Part shown: piece by piece, positions 1 to 11,262 of the stretch
How positions within the stretch are numbered: position 1 is the stretch's first letter
Layout: each line of letters starts with the position of its first letter
DNA from: Cheilinus undulatus
Taxonomy: Eukaryota > Chordata > Actinopteri > Labriformes > Labridae
Direction of reading: 5' to 3'
Assembly: GCF_018320785.1 (NCBI RefSeq)
Contig: NC_054879.1
Span: forward strand, 45,746,698 to 45,810,697
Length of the DNA: 64,000 nucleotides
The notes under the pieces: generated by a model
The model's input: only the letters and a program-made list of their open reading frames with translations
The model's database searches: none
Told to the model about the DNA's origin: nothing
Program-made: the position numbers and the translations under genes

Positions 1-431
1 TTTCTTTTGGTTTATGACTAAAATGCCACAATTTGCTCTTTAGTGGCTTAAAAAGTCGGATTTATCAGCACTCTGACTTTGGAGGTTGTAGTCAGACGGC
101 TTTAAGAGGAGGGCTATTAGGCTTCTAAAGCAAAAAATGAACGCTATCAGTGCCTGTTTTGATACCATGGAATAAAATTTGAAGTCCTTAGCTTTAAATG
201 TTATAATAATAATTTATAGCACTTTTAAAAACAGGTGTTTACAAAGTGCTTTACACGCAGCAAGAGCAAAAACTCAGGGAAAAATCATCACCAATCAGAG
301 CAGAATAGGAGCTCTGTAAAATCAAACAAGAATGGAAGAACATGATGTGGACACAGAGGAGGCAAAATAATATGAATCCTACAATAATATTCTGAAAGAT
401 ATCGTAGGATGTGGGAGAAGTTAAATACATA
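1..431. other. left-edge intergenic DNA, no gene seen
   Basis: A+T-rich sequence without a long ORF, recognisable repeat end or RNA gene. It runs up to the TA dinucleotide that flanks the first MITE-A copy. Confidence 0.5.
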
Positions 432-980
432 CAGTGCTTAACAAATTTATTAGACCACCTGTCATATTTGTCTCAGAGACCATCTAGCATCATGAAGTGC
501 TTTAATGCGGACTCTTTCATTTTCAGTGAGCTCTCCATGTTTTACCATTTTGAACAGGAATGAGGGATTTCAAACTGAATTCACCTTTTTATACCCAAAT
601 TTTAGCCGGCTCACTGGGCTTCTCTGAGAGGTCAGAAATGAATCAAGCATAACATTCAAGCACTAAAACTCTTTTTTCTCGTCAGGAATGCAAGTAAATA
701 ACTATAATTTGACATATTAATCAAGAAATAATAATGTGCTTTACTATTTTTTCAGTTTTTTTTTTGTAAATCAGTAAATTTGAAAAGTCATGGATAACAA
801 TAATAATTCTATTTTAGCATTAAAAAAAATCATTTGGGTTAAAGAGCTTCTACATATTGGTGTATTAACCATTGCAGAAACATCAAAAATGATTTTGGTA
901 ATTACCAATGCTGTTAATTTAGGGCAGCTGTGGCATAAACCTTACTTTGGATGGTGGTCTAATAAATTTGTTAAGCACTG
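432..980 (+). mobile_element. MITE-A copy 1 (Tc1/mariner-type non-autonomous element)
   Basis: Seen: the element begins CAGTGCTTAACAAATTTATT and ends with the exact inverse of that end. The TIRs are 28 bp, perfect, and finish in GACCACC / GGTGGTC. A TA flanks each side (430-431 and 981-982). The interior is A+T-rich and has no transposase. The 96-codon ORF from 790 runs out of the element and is not conserved in the other copies, so it is spurious. Known: a TA duplication with CAGTG-type ends is the signature of Tc1/mariner elements. Inferred: a deletion derivative mobilised in trans. At 549 bp this is the longest of the five copies in the window. Confidence 0.9.
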
Positions 981-1159
981 TATATTCAAACAAACAACCA
1001 AACAAATACTTGAAGATGACGACATCATATCAGTGGGGATAAAACATAGAAATGTAATAGAAACAAGGACAGGTAGGTAAAATTTAGGTAGGTAAACACA
1101 AGATAATAAAGTAAATGAACACGAGATAAGAAAGAAGGGTATAGCAGTGTAAATAAAAG

Positions 1160-1630
1160 AGAAGGATCTGAATCAGAATACTTTATTAACCCCGGTTGTT
1201 ACAGCATGACACTTGCTCTTGAAAGTACAAATACAAATATTAATGGAAGGAGAAGAGAATAGAAATAGGAATGAATAAGAATAAATAAGAAATTGCAACG
1301 GTCAGTAAAAGTGCAGAATTTTAGAAATAAGAAATACAGCTATTTATAAAGCACAAAGTGTTTTGGAAATAAGCTATGTACAAGCATCAGTGTATAAAAA
1401 GAAAAAACAGTTTGTAGTGTAGGATATTGCACAGAGTATTGCACAGTTTAGCTCAGTAAGCAATGTTATTATCAGTGTTGCATTCTCAGGTTATTGAAGT
1501 TTGACCGGTTTACAAACTGATTGCACAGTTGAATGTAGTTATATGCAGTGAAGAAGTTGTGTGAGTGTGTGACAAGTTAAAGAGTTTGATGGCCACAGGC
1601 AAGAATGACTCCCTGTGACGCTCTGTGGTG
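1160..1630. repeat. dispersed repeat, probable retroelement 3' region
   Basis: The stretch opens with a 'tactttattaacccc' motif. It continues through A-rich sequence with repeated 'ttgcacag' motifs and ends near 'gatggccacaggcaagaatgactccctgtg'-like text. I recall this type from fish LINE-like 3' regions, but there is no second copy here to compare. It lies next to the LINE reverse-transcriptase remnant on its right, so both may belong to one degraded element. Confidence 0.35.
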
Positions 1631-1689
1631 CATTTGGGGGGTGGGGGGGGTAGAAAGAAATTAAAATAGATGAATAGTTAGAAGGGACA

Positions 1690-2075
1690 TCACGTAAAAG
1701 CAAGTCTGTAAAAGTGAGTTTTAAGGAGTGAATCTGCCAGCCTTATCTCCTCGGGCAGGTCGTTCCAAAGTTGAGAAGCCCTGACAGCAAAAGCCCTGCC
1801 TCCTTTAGATTTCAGCCTCGACTTTGGATCGACCAGGAAGCCCCCGCCTGAAGATCTAAGACTGCGCGTTGGCTCATAAGGGGTCAGCATTTCACAAATG
1901 TAACCCGGTGCCAGACCCGTATGAGCTTTAAAAGTGAGCAGTAAAATCTTAAAATAAATTCTAAAAGTAACAGGAAGTCGGTGGAGGGAAGCGAGGATAG
2001 ATGATGAGATGTCGTCAGTTAAAACCAGTTAAAAGCCTTGCTGCCATGTTCTGGACTAGTTGGAGGCGGGAAATG
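1690..2075 (-). mobile_element. LINE (CR1/L2-like) reverse-transcriptase C-terminal remnant
   Basis: Read on the minus strand, the sequence encodes the C-terminal part of a non-LTR retrotransposon ORF2. In order: an LQLVQNMAARLLTG motif near 2060-2020, a frame change, an LHRLPVTFRIYFKILLLTFK segment, GLAPGYICEMLTPYEPTRSL, and finally a RAFAVRASQLWNDLPEEIR motif near 1740-1790. These motifs and their order are typical of fish CR1/L2-type LINEs. Only about 130 codons remain and at least one frameshift breaks them; the endonuclease and catalytic RT palm are missing. This is an inactive, 5'-truncated fragment. The clade assignment is from memory of the motifs and is less certain than the LINE call. 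Confidence 0.75.
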
Positions 2076-2356
2076 TTGAATTATTTCTTGTTTGCAGGGA
2101 GAGTCCTGCACACACTAAACTGTCATTGCCAAAGTATTTCTGCAATTTAGACGGTGTGCAGGAGTTTATTGCAATTGCAGACAGATTGCTAAGTAGAGTA
2201 CTTTATAACTTCTATTAAAAATAAACCCACACACAGCTCTGACTGAGACACTAACGCAACTTTTGCATCTGTCTGAGACACCAAAATAACTTGAGAAACA
2301 CAGTTTTTGCCAACTTTTGCATTTCCTCTCTTTTTGTCATGAGCAGCTTTTGCCTA

Positions 2357-3416
2357 CTGGGGTGCCGAACTCAATTACAGCAGGGGCCAGATTCTGGATT
2401 TAGGTCTAACCTGAGAGCCTAACAGGGTCAACATTTAACAATAACTGTCAAAGTCATTTTCACCAGTAATAAAATATGAAAAAAACCCCAGCACTGATGA
2501 TAAATCATTTGGAAATTTAAAAAAGTAAAAATGATAAGTTTAAAGGCTCAAATATAAGATAAAATTTCAATTTATTAGTTCAAAAGATCAGAACACAATA
2601 TTAAAAATAGAAAAATAGTGTTTTAAAAGAGCAAATATATAAGGAAAAAATTAAAATCATAAGTTTGAAAGGTCAAAATATGAGATCAAATGTGAAAACA
2701 TTAGTTTAACAGTCAAAATATTGCTTGAAATTTTAAATTGTGAGTTGGATAGGTCAAAATATGGGATGAAAAAGCCAAAACTAGGAGTAAAAAATGTCAA
2801 AATATGAGCCAGAATTAAAATTGATGATATAAAAAGTTAAAAATATCACTTAAATTTACAATTGGGAGTCTAAAAGGTCAAAATATGATATAAAAAGTAA
2901 AAATTATTAATTTAAAATGTCAAAATATGAGAAAAAAATGAAATCATGAGTTTAAAAGTAAAGATATTGAATTAAAAGCCAAAGTAAGGAGTTGAAACGG
3001 TCAAAATATGACTTAAAATTTAAAATTGGGAATCTTAAAGATAAAAATATGACATATAAAGTCTAAATTGTGAGTTGAAAAGGTCAAAGTATGAAATGAA
3101 GATTCAGAATCATAAGTTTGAGTCATAATCTTGAGATGCAAAATTAAAAATCTGAAATAAGAACACTTACTTCTTTCCCCACATTCTTGACTATTTAGGA
3201 AATCTTTCTTACCCTTTACCTTTTCAAGTTTTTATGGCTTAACAAGGAAATGTTAGATAATCAAGCTGAAGTTTTTACATTTTTATATTGGAGGAAATCT
3301 GCAGACCTCATACTGGTGGGCCAGTTAGAATACAAATATGATATGACCTTGCGGGCCGGATATAATTGTTCCACGGACTGGATTTGGCCCCTGGGGCCTT
3401 GAGTTGGACACCCCTG
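2357..3416 (+). mobile_element. H1: non-autonomous hAT-like element, 'gtgtcaaactc' end type
   Basis: The left end is ctggggtgccgaactc and the right end gagttggacacccctg, which are inverted relatives of the common fish end caggggtgtcaaactc. The interior is a long run of degenerate 'aaaggtcaaaatatgag' units with no coding capacity. It matches the copy at 22133-23147 along its whole length. The pentamer GCCTA lies directly before the left end and directly after the right end, suggesting a 5-bp TSD. hAT elements usually give 8 bp and some subgroups 5 bp, so the superfamily is inferred. Confidence 0.75.
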
Positions 3417-5850
3417 GCCTAGAAGATCTGTTGTTTTTCGAAAAACTTCAGCACCTGTCCACACCTCTGCCGGCTGCAGAAGCCGAGCCTGCATCTTTTA
3501 AAGCATGCAATAATGCAAAGCATCACAGTACTGAACATTCTGACAGCCTTTCCTAAGAGCGCTTTTCAATAATCACTGCTACTTTTGGTTCTTTTGCTCC
3601 ACACTCTTCCCGTCTCTCTCCCCTGTGCTGTGTGAGCCTGCAGTAAAACATGTTGATTACACAACTTATGAATCCTCGCGAACCCTGCCGACTCTACCTC
3701 TAAACAAAATGAATGAATAATGAGCAGAATGATGGCCCTTTGGATATGACTGCCCATAGTTATATTACTGTGACTATTTGATTTACCATATTGAAATGCT
3801 GATGATTGTCCAATAAATAATGCAAAAAGCGGATTTCTGAGTGGCGAGGCAGGGGAAAGAAATCCACCTTGCATATAGATGGAAGCGAGCGTGTGCCCCC
3901 CCCCCCCCTCTCAGCCTGTGGCCCAGAGCGGCTTTATCATTCATAGGACTAAACAGACAATCAATTCAGCAGCCATGTATGAAGGATGAAGGGATGCGAC
4001 AAGCTGTGAATGATGAGGAGCCAAAAATCAAAGGCCTCACTCCTTCTTAGCTCTAATGGCCATTACCAGGCCAGACAGCAGCAGTAAAATGAGGTTAATC
4101 ATTCGCACAGATCCTCTCTAAGAAGATTGACTGGACTTGATGCCTAGTCAGATCACTCATAAATATTTACTTCGTATTAAACAGCTGTGTATGCTCTGTT
4201 ATCAGGCATTGATTTCTGACGGATGCCATCAAATTATTGTTTCAAGTGTGGTCGGTAAAAACCATTAACACAGCACTTGTACCAAGACTCAATTACGCTA
4301 ACCACAAGGAATTAATAATGGAGAACAAGTGACAGGATATTATGTGAGAGGTGAGTTTCTTTAGGAATTTATAGATTTTGGAGAAAGTCGGTAAAGTCAG
4401 CAAAAATGTGAAGCTCCACTTGCACTGAATTAAACACTTTAAGTTTATAGGCACAGCATGGATCAGTATTGAACACACAGGCTCAGTCCTTTGACCTTAT
4501 TGACAAAATGAAATCGGAAATTTCCTTAATAGAAAGAGTTAATGTCTCCTCGGGCGGACATGTTTCCGATTCAATTAGTTTTAATGAAGCCGGTGCTCAG
4601 TGGTCACTGGAGTAGAAAAAACAGGCATAAATGCCTGATGGTAATAGAGGACATATTAAGGAGGGAAGGGATCGGACACACAGTGCGTGTTTCTAAGTGG
4701 CGAAAAAATGCCTCCATCAGGCTGGTAGGAGCCGGTGGCTTTGGGAAGCAGTGAGTTGGATGAGGCTCAAATGATGCATTAGGTCTCTGAGGCGAGGCCG
4801 GGGGAGACTGAGGGGCCGACTGTAAAAACACACGGAGGATCAGAGTCTGCTCATGATGACGCGAGTGGCGTGTCACTGAGAAGTCAGGAAAATTATTCCC
4901 TTTTTTTAAAATAGCATTGTGTGGCATAAGTGTCCAACCTGCAAACACGTTTATTTTTCCTTCATTTGAAAATCTTGATTCTTAATTTCTTCAGACTTAA
5001 AATGCTCATTACCTGCTTTTTGTCTTCTCCCTGATTTACACCTTCTGCTGTGACAATGCGACTGAATGCAGAGCAGCAAACAACCCCTCCTTCCTCCCTC
5101 CCTCCCTCATCTGATGTCAGTGTGTAAAATGTCAACATGGTCAGATGCACTGGCTCCGTTCCTGCAAGAATATGCCCTCGTCCTGTGTTATGGTTTTGTG
5201 CTGCTGCTCCATGTGAAGTGAAACATGTTAAACACACCCATGCACATGTAATCTGCTCATGTCTTTGGGTCAAATTGTGTGTGTGTGGAGTGTGTCTGGT
5301 CTTCTATCATCTGCTAAGTGTTGGAGTGTCTCTCAGTCCTCTGCTGTCCTGTTTGTGTATATTTAGTTTGGCTGAATTAAAGCTCCTGTGAGGAGTTTTA
5401 CACTGGTTTTAAACCGGCTGAAACGTAGGTGTCAAAGGAGTAGCTGCCCACAGCATAAACAGTCAACATCTACATTTTCTATAGAAAACTTGGCTTTTAG
5501 AATAAAGCAGGAAGAGAATTGAGATGATAAAGCACAACTGTGTGTTTGGAGAAAAGAAGCAAAGGTGTTTTTTCCATGAGGGCCGCCAAAGTCAAAACAA
5601 ACCTAAAGATCCTAAAGATTTCCCATTCAGATCCTCCGCAGACATTTAGCCAAATCCTATCAACACTTTCAATGCATGAACCACGCCACCCATCCACCTG
5701 AAGACTCATGACGTTTAAACATTTGATTTGGAGAAAAAACAGCATTGGAAGAAGGAAAAGATACAAGACTGTGTATGTACTTCTTTTTACAAGGATAAAG
5801 GAGCTACATCTCCCACAGTCTATTCCATTTGTTCATTGTTAAAGGCAGGT
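3417..5850. other. single-copy intergenic stretch
   Basis: No recognised transposon ends and no internal paralogue. It contains a C run near 3897-3909, a (CCCT)n patch near 5089-5106, and balanced-composition sequence at roughly 3880-4150 and 4530-4780. ORFs in both strands overlap in these patches, are about 60-115 codons long, and encode nothing I recognise. Parts may be conserved regulatory DNA; that is inference only. Confidence 0.4.
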
Positions 5851-5992
5851 TTTCCTTTATTGCCATTCTTTGCCCATTGAAGGTGCCTTTTGCCATTACA
5901 TGTCACTAATTCCCATTTTCCCCAACCTTTCTTGCCATTTTTAGTCATTTTTTAATAATTTCCCTTTACCTTTTTGCTGCTTTTTGCCAATT

Positions 5993-6655
5993 TTGGTCAT
6001 TTTTTACTCATTCTACCCTACCTTTTTGCCAATTTTAGTCATTTTTTACTCATTCTACCCTACCTTTTTGCCAATTTTAGTCATTTTTTACTCATTCTAC
6101 CCTACCTTTTTGCCAATTTTAGTTATTTTTCACTCATTTTCCCCCACTCTTTGCTGCTTTTCGCCAATTTTAGTCCTTTTTTTACTAATTTCCCCACCTT
6201 TTTGCTGCTTTTTGCCAATTTTTGTCATTTTTTACTCATTCTCCCCCACCTTTTAGTCAATTTTAGTCATTTTTTACTCATTTCCTCCACCTTTTTGCTG
6301 CTTTTTGCCAATTTTATTCATTTTATTACTCATTTTCCCCCACCTTTTTTCTTCCTTTTGCCATTTTTATTTATTTTTTACTCATTTCCCCTGCCTTTTT
6401 GCCAATTTTTGTTATTTATTATTGATTCTACCCTACCTTTTTGCCAAATTTAGTTATTTTTACTCTTTTCCCCCACCTTTTTGCTGCTTTTCGCCAATTT
6501 TAGTCATTTTTTACTCATTTCCTCCACCTTTTTGCTGCTTTTTGCCAATTTTATTTATTTTTTACTCATTTCCCCCACCTTTTTGCTGCTTTTTGCCAGT
6601 TTTCATTTTGTAATGATTCTACCCCACCTTTTTGCCAATTTTAGTCATTTTTTCA
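5993..6655. repeat. 42-bp-unit minisatellite array
   Basis: The unit 'ccctacctttttgccaattt' followed by 'tagtcattttttactcatt' repeats exactly every 42 bp from about 6016 through 6130 and then continues as diverged variants to about 6655. Because 42 is divisible by three, a frame without stops stays open for 159 codons. This explains the longest ORF in the window without any gene being present. Confidence 0.85.
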
Positions 6656-6797
6656 CAGTTTTAACTTATTACTAACTTGTGTTACTTGTGTGTACTTCAT
6701 AGACTAATTTGTTTTTTTCTTGTTTTAACCTTTTCTTGTAAGGTGACCTTGAGTGTTTTGAAAGGCGCCTATAAATAAAGTGCATTATTATTTTTTA
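6650..6797 (+). repeat. retroelement 3'-tail fragment inside I1
   Basis: A segment with 'aaggtgaccttgagtgtttt' followed by 'gaaaggcgcctataaataaa' and a 'ttattatt' end interrupts the I-family repeat units, which resume after it. I recognise this tail type from fish retroelements (short TTA/ATT microsatellite end). Family not determined. Confidence 0.5.
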
Positions 6798-7155
6798 ACT
6801 CATTTCCCCCACCTTTTTGCTGCTTTTTGCCAATTTTAGTTACTTTTCACTCAATTTTTACCACATTTTTGCAGCTTTCTTATACCATCATTGCCACCTG
6901 TTACTCATTGTTTATCTCGTCTCACCCATTTCAGCCACTTTTTCTCCACATTTTTGTCAATTTTCACCCAGTTTTCTGCCTATTTTACCCCAGTTCACAC
7001 ATTTTTTGTGACTTTTTTTGCAGCTTTTTGACCCTTCTTGCTTTAACTTATTTTTATTGCTGCTTTCATTCATTTTTTACCACTTAGATTGTGGCTCTTG
7101 CAAAGGTATTTTTCAACTATTGGGCTCTTTGGTTGAGCAGGGTTGAGTAACACTG

Positions 7156-9539
7156 CTTTAGTGTGTTTTTCTTTCAAACACAATCTTTAAAGGAATCAGA
7201 TCAAGTTGGGAAAAGGGAAAAAAGGTGGTTGTAATTTTTGCCTTTACCTTTATCTAATAATGTCCTCGCTCTGACAAACAGGAAGTAAGTCCAGAGTTTC
7301 ACCCACACTTGTCTGCATACACAGGGCATCTCAGGCCTCAGCTAGATTTTCAGTGTGCATGAATACACACATTTGCACCTGCAGCGATGACACAAATACA
7401 TGCATCTAGTGGTGGGTTTAAAAATCTCTCTTAGCACACACACGTCCACATCGACAGTGTGGAGGTGCCAGCAGATAGTGGAGTGGCGGATTCTACTGGG
7501 GTCAAGAGGGGAATATAATGTGTGTGTATTGGACAAGGAGGGGGGGTCACAACAGACAGAAAAGATTCAGCCTGGGCTCCCACACAGCTTTGTCATATCA
7601 CTGGGAGATTAGGAACACACACATGTCAAGCTAGGCCGAGCCTGCTGCAATAATGCACCTGCCAGCTCTCCAGATCCACTCGACCCCCCTGTCCAAACCC
7701 TTGTCCCTGACATGCTAACACAACACAGACTGACACACATACATAAATGTAGCTCATTTTAAAATATTGATCCCTCTCATCCATGCGCAAGGAAACTTAA
7801 GGATTTAATTTGAGATCTGTAGAAAAACAGATCAATTTGGTGCAGGGTATCATAAAGAGAGGGATAAAACAAGTGAAACGTGCGTATTTAAGTGTGAAAA
7901 CATCAAACATCAAAGAAATGAAAAGGTTGAAATCTGTGAAAAGTGGATTTTTTTTTTTTTTTACATGTTATAAATGCGGGAGAAGGTCGTCTTTCTTCAT
8001 GATAGACTTCCTGGAGAAAAAGAAGAGAGGAGAGGCTCAAAGAGATTCATCTCCAGCAGGATTCAAGGTCATCCAACCTAGTCATCCTAGAAGCACATGA
8101 AAAATATGGAGTGAAGACCAGAGATATTCTTTCCCCCCTCTAAAAAGCAGTGCGGAGGGAAGACTCTGACTGAAGAGAATCACTGACCTTCAAACAAGCT
8201 CTCTATCCATATAGAGTAGGGGAAGACATGCACAATCCATCAAAAATGCACATGAACTTTCCCTCTTCAAATAGTTCCCGCTTGAATAGCAGTCAATGGA
8301 TCAACTATGAATATTGCATGTACTGAATTTGCAGGGGGGATCAGATTGAATTCACTGTGAAAAAAAAAACAACCAAAAAAAAATCTGCAATGATCCAAAT
8401 ATCGACTATTGAGATCAGATCTTTAAAATTACATCTTAAGAGAATAAGCTGACTTTAAACCGTGATACAAAATGAAGGTAAACATTTCATTTCATGTCTA
8501 AAAAGTGAAAAAAAAAAAAAAAAGTCCAGAATCCTCACTATGGTCATGAAATTGCCTTTTGCCACACTCCCCTCCTCAGGAATGGAAAGATCAGTGTTAA
8601 TTTTCAGCCATTCTTTGATTGGATGAACCCGCCTCCCTTGTGCACGACACGGCGACCACAGGTCAGTGCCTGGTGCACTGTAGCATGAAACAAACAAATA
8701 GAAAAAGGCACCTTGTGGCACTTGACTCTCGCCAGAATGCGACCAACGGCAAGCCTGCCAGCGTCCTGTAATAACGGCCAGTGCCTCCTAACCAAAGAGC
8801 GGGGGGGGGGTATAGGAACGGAAGAGATGGATTTAAAGCTGCAGAGAGGAAGAGGTGGAGGAATGAAGGTGGCATGGCAGGGCTGTGCAATCCTGGGCAG
8901 AACCAGCTACAGCAAAAAAAGAGCGAATATTGAGCAGAAAAGTATGCAACTATGAGTAAAACGCTGAAAATGAATGAGTACAATACAACACAAAACTATG
9001 GTCCAGTAAAGTACAGTTCATGATATGATGATAATAAGACTGCTTTAGGAAAATCCAGTTCCATAAGAGATCAGATACACAATTATGATGAATTTCATTT
9101 ACACTCATTGTGTTTGCTTTCTTTAATCTCAAGTAGGATGTTGGTTGTAACATGATTAAAAATGGAACTGAATTAAATTTATCAGTGCGTTTTTTATAGT
9201 GAGACCACTGTGATGCTTTCTTATTTTTCATTTTATGTTATAATCTGATAGGTAAATAAAAACATGGATATTCTTCCTGCCGTACTGCATTTGAAAAGAC
9301 GATAAGGTCAAAAATATTCTGTGGCTCCAGAAAGAGCTTCATAAAACATATTAGTAGAAATTCATTCCTTAGTGATACTGAAAAACAAAATACCCACTTT
9401 TTAAAAAAATCCATCAAGAACATCATCTGCATAATAATGTAAATAGTTCATATTCATTCTTTACTGTGTGATGGGTTTTTATTCCAACATTTTATTTATC
9501 TTTGAGATCTAATAGATATTAAATATTTATTTAGGGCCT
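7156..9539. other. single-copy intergenic stretch
   Basis: No transposon ends recognised. Short homopolymer runs occur (T12 near 7950, A15 near 8509, G9 near 8801). Overlapping ORFs of 60-106 codons on both strands at 8455-8983 do not resemble known proteins and look accidental. Confidence 0.4.
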
Positions 9540-10545
9540 TTTTCTTTGAGTTTGTCCCCTTGGTCTCAGGTTTTGTGGTTGGGTTCCTGTGTTGGCCGGG
9601 TACTTGTAGGTTGTTAGGATGTCCCGTGATATCTTAGTTCTTGTGATATCTTAGGATGTCTTAGGTTGTCTCAGTTCTGGTGATGTCATGGGATATCTAA
9701 GATTTTGTGATTTCTTTGGATTAGGGATGGGAACAATTAATCCATGATCGATTTATTGGTTGTTACGAATTTGGTCGATCACTGGGAATTTAGTCGATCT
9801 GATGTTGGCATTTAATAAAAAGACTAAACACTTCTTACTCTGCACTGCACAACAATATCTACCATCATGACATTGTGAGTGGGTTTTGTTTTTGTTTGTT
9901 GTTTTTTTATGAGGGCTGCTCTCTGTTTTAAGATGGGCTATTCACTTTGGATTCCTTCTAACCTTATTTTGTGAAAAAAATGGCAGCCAACTAAGGCTGT
10001 TGTTTGTTGTGGTTGTTTTGGGGTTTGAATAGTTTTTTGAGATGCTTGAAATTTGTTTTGTGCATCCCTGCAATAGGTAATACAATAGACCATGCCTTGT
10101 TTATGTTTAAGAGCCCTAGGCTTTCGAAGGGTGAAAATAAATTAATCATTAAGAAACACACTCATTAGTTACCTGTTTTTGTTATATAGGGAAATGTTAT
10201 ACATATATATCTATCTATATATATAGATATAGATGGGCCCATGTATGTATGTTTTTATACATACATAACGATTAATCAATTAATTGATCATTAACATTAT
10301 AGATGCTCGAGTTGGCAGGATTCTTCCAAACGCCCATCCCTACTTTGGATTTTTAGTTTTCATAATGTCTCATGTTGTCTCAGTAATAATGATGTTTGGG
10401 TGGAACATGTAGTCTGAGTTTTGATCTTGTTTAGGCTCTTTTACCTTGAGTGTTCTTTTGAGTTATTGTTTTGCTGTCTTTATCTCTTGTTTAGTTCTGT
10501 TGCTATGTTTTTATGCATGTCAAAGCACTTTGTAAATCCTTGTTA
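9540..10545 (+). repeat. J copy 1: dispersed repeat interrupted by hAT-B1
   Basis: J is a T/G-rich sequence ('gatgtcttaggttgtctcag' and similar) that continues after the B1 insertion as 'cataatgtctcatgttgtct' and ends near 'ttgctatgtttttatgcatg' followed by 'tcaaagcactttgtaaatcc'. The same right-hand half occurs at 30388-30600, where it ends in a 'ataaataaaagttattatc' tail typical of retroelement 3' ends. Class is inferred, not proven. Confidence 0.55.
9722..10342 (+). mobile_element. hAT-B1: non-autonomous hAT-type element with perfect 8-bp TSD
   Basis: Ends are tagggatggga and cgcccatcccta (inverted). The octamer CTTTGGAT lies immediately before (9714-9721) and immediately after (10343-10350), an exact 8-bp TSD as expected for hAT transposition. 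The interior contains inverted 'attaatcaattaattgatc'-type sequence and a (TA/TATC)-rich patch, with no transposase. A second copy, B2, sits in the same J context near 30 kb. Confidence 0.88.
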
Positions 10546-11262
10546 CCTCTGCCAAGGAGGTTATGTGATTGGCAGGGTTTTTAGTTCGTTAGTTTGTTAG
10601 TAACATAACTCAGAAAGTTATGGACGGATTTTCAGGAAATTTTCAGGAAATGTCAGAAATGGCATAAGGAAGAACTGATTAGATTTTGGGACTGATCCGG
10701 ATCACCTTCTGGACCCATAAATTTTTTTAAGGATGCTGTACTGTTGGGAGATAGGGCTAATGGTGGAGGTCTGCACTGTTACCACTTTACACCAGGAGAT
10801 GGCGGACATGAGTAACTTCAATCCCAGCAGCATTTATGGGTGTGCTTCTATTCAAAGTTTTTGAGTTTATAGAGTTTGAAAGACGTACGCCCGGTCGAGG
10901 AGATGAGTTGGAGCGTAACAGAGAGATAGACAGCGAATTGTAGTGAGAATACTCACAATGCTGGGAGGAATAGAGGAATATTCACCCTATGCCATGACTT
11001 CCAGTCGTCTGGTGAGACCATGGGTGAGACTGTCAGTGCGTCTGTTGGCACCGGCAGGCACTGCAATGACAGTCCACCCGTAGTGAAGCCAATGCTCTGC
11101 TTCACTGTCTCCACCCCACCGGCGAGGGAGTGATTGGAAAATTAGATTTTGGGAGTGATCTGGATCACCGTCTGGATCCAGGAATGTTTTTTAAAAGGAT
11201 TCTTCACTATTGGGAGATAGGGCTAATGGTGGAGGTCTGCGCTCTCTGAGTGCTTTTCTAGT
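10546..11262 (+). repeat. dispersed fish repeat ('gttatggacggatt' type), partially duplicated
   Basis: The sequence 'agttatggacggattttcag' leads to 'gggagatagggctaatggtg' and 'gaggtctgc' near 10775. A second, diverged copy of the last ~95-120 bases occupies 11144-11262 and ends 'ctctgagtgcttttctag'. Between them lies about 370 bases of unrelated sequence. I recognise this as a common fish repeat but cannot place it in a superfamily. Confidence 0.55.

Larger units (their letters stand above)
5850..7155 (+). mobile_element. I1: I-family hAT-like element with internal minisatellite
   Basis: The right end reads gagccaaa-type sequence in inverse: a 'gctctttggttgagcagggt' motif and then tgagtaacactg at 7144-7155, matching I2, I3, I4 and I5. 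The interior is made of degenerate 'tttttgccaattttagtcat' units. The left end of the family (cagcgatactcaa) is not recognisable, so the copy is probably left-truncated or has diverged. ORFs inside are by-products of the repeat. Confidence 0.7.

Noticed and set aside
4604..4948. 114-codon minus-strand ORF
   Set aside because: No motif or family resemblance, no conserved neighbour, and overlaps an opposing ORF.
5974..6453. 159-codon ORF, Phe/Leu-rich, looks like a membrane protein
   Set aside because: It is a by-product of the 42-bp minisatellite; two other frames are also open and the peptide simply repeats.
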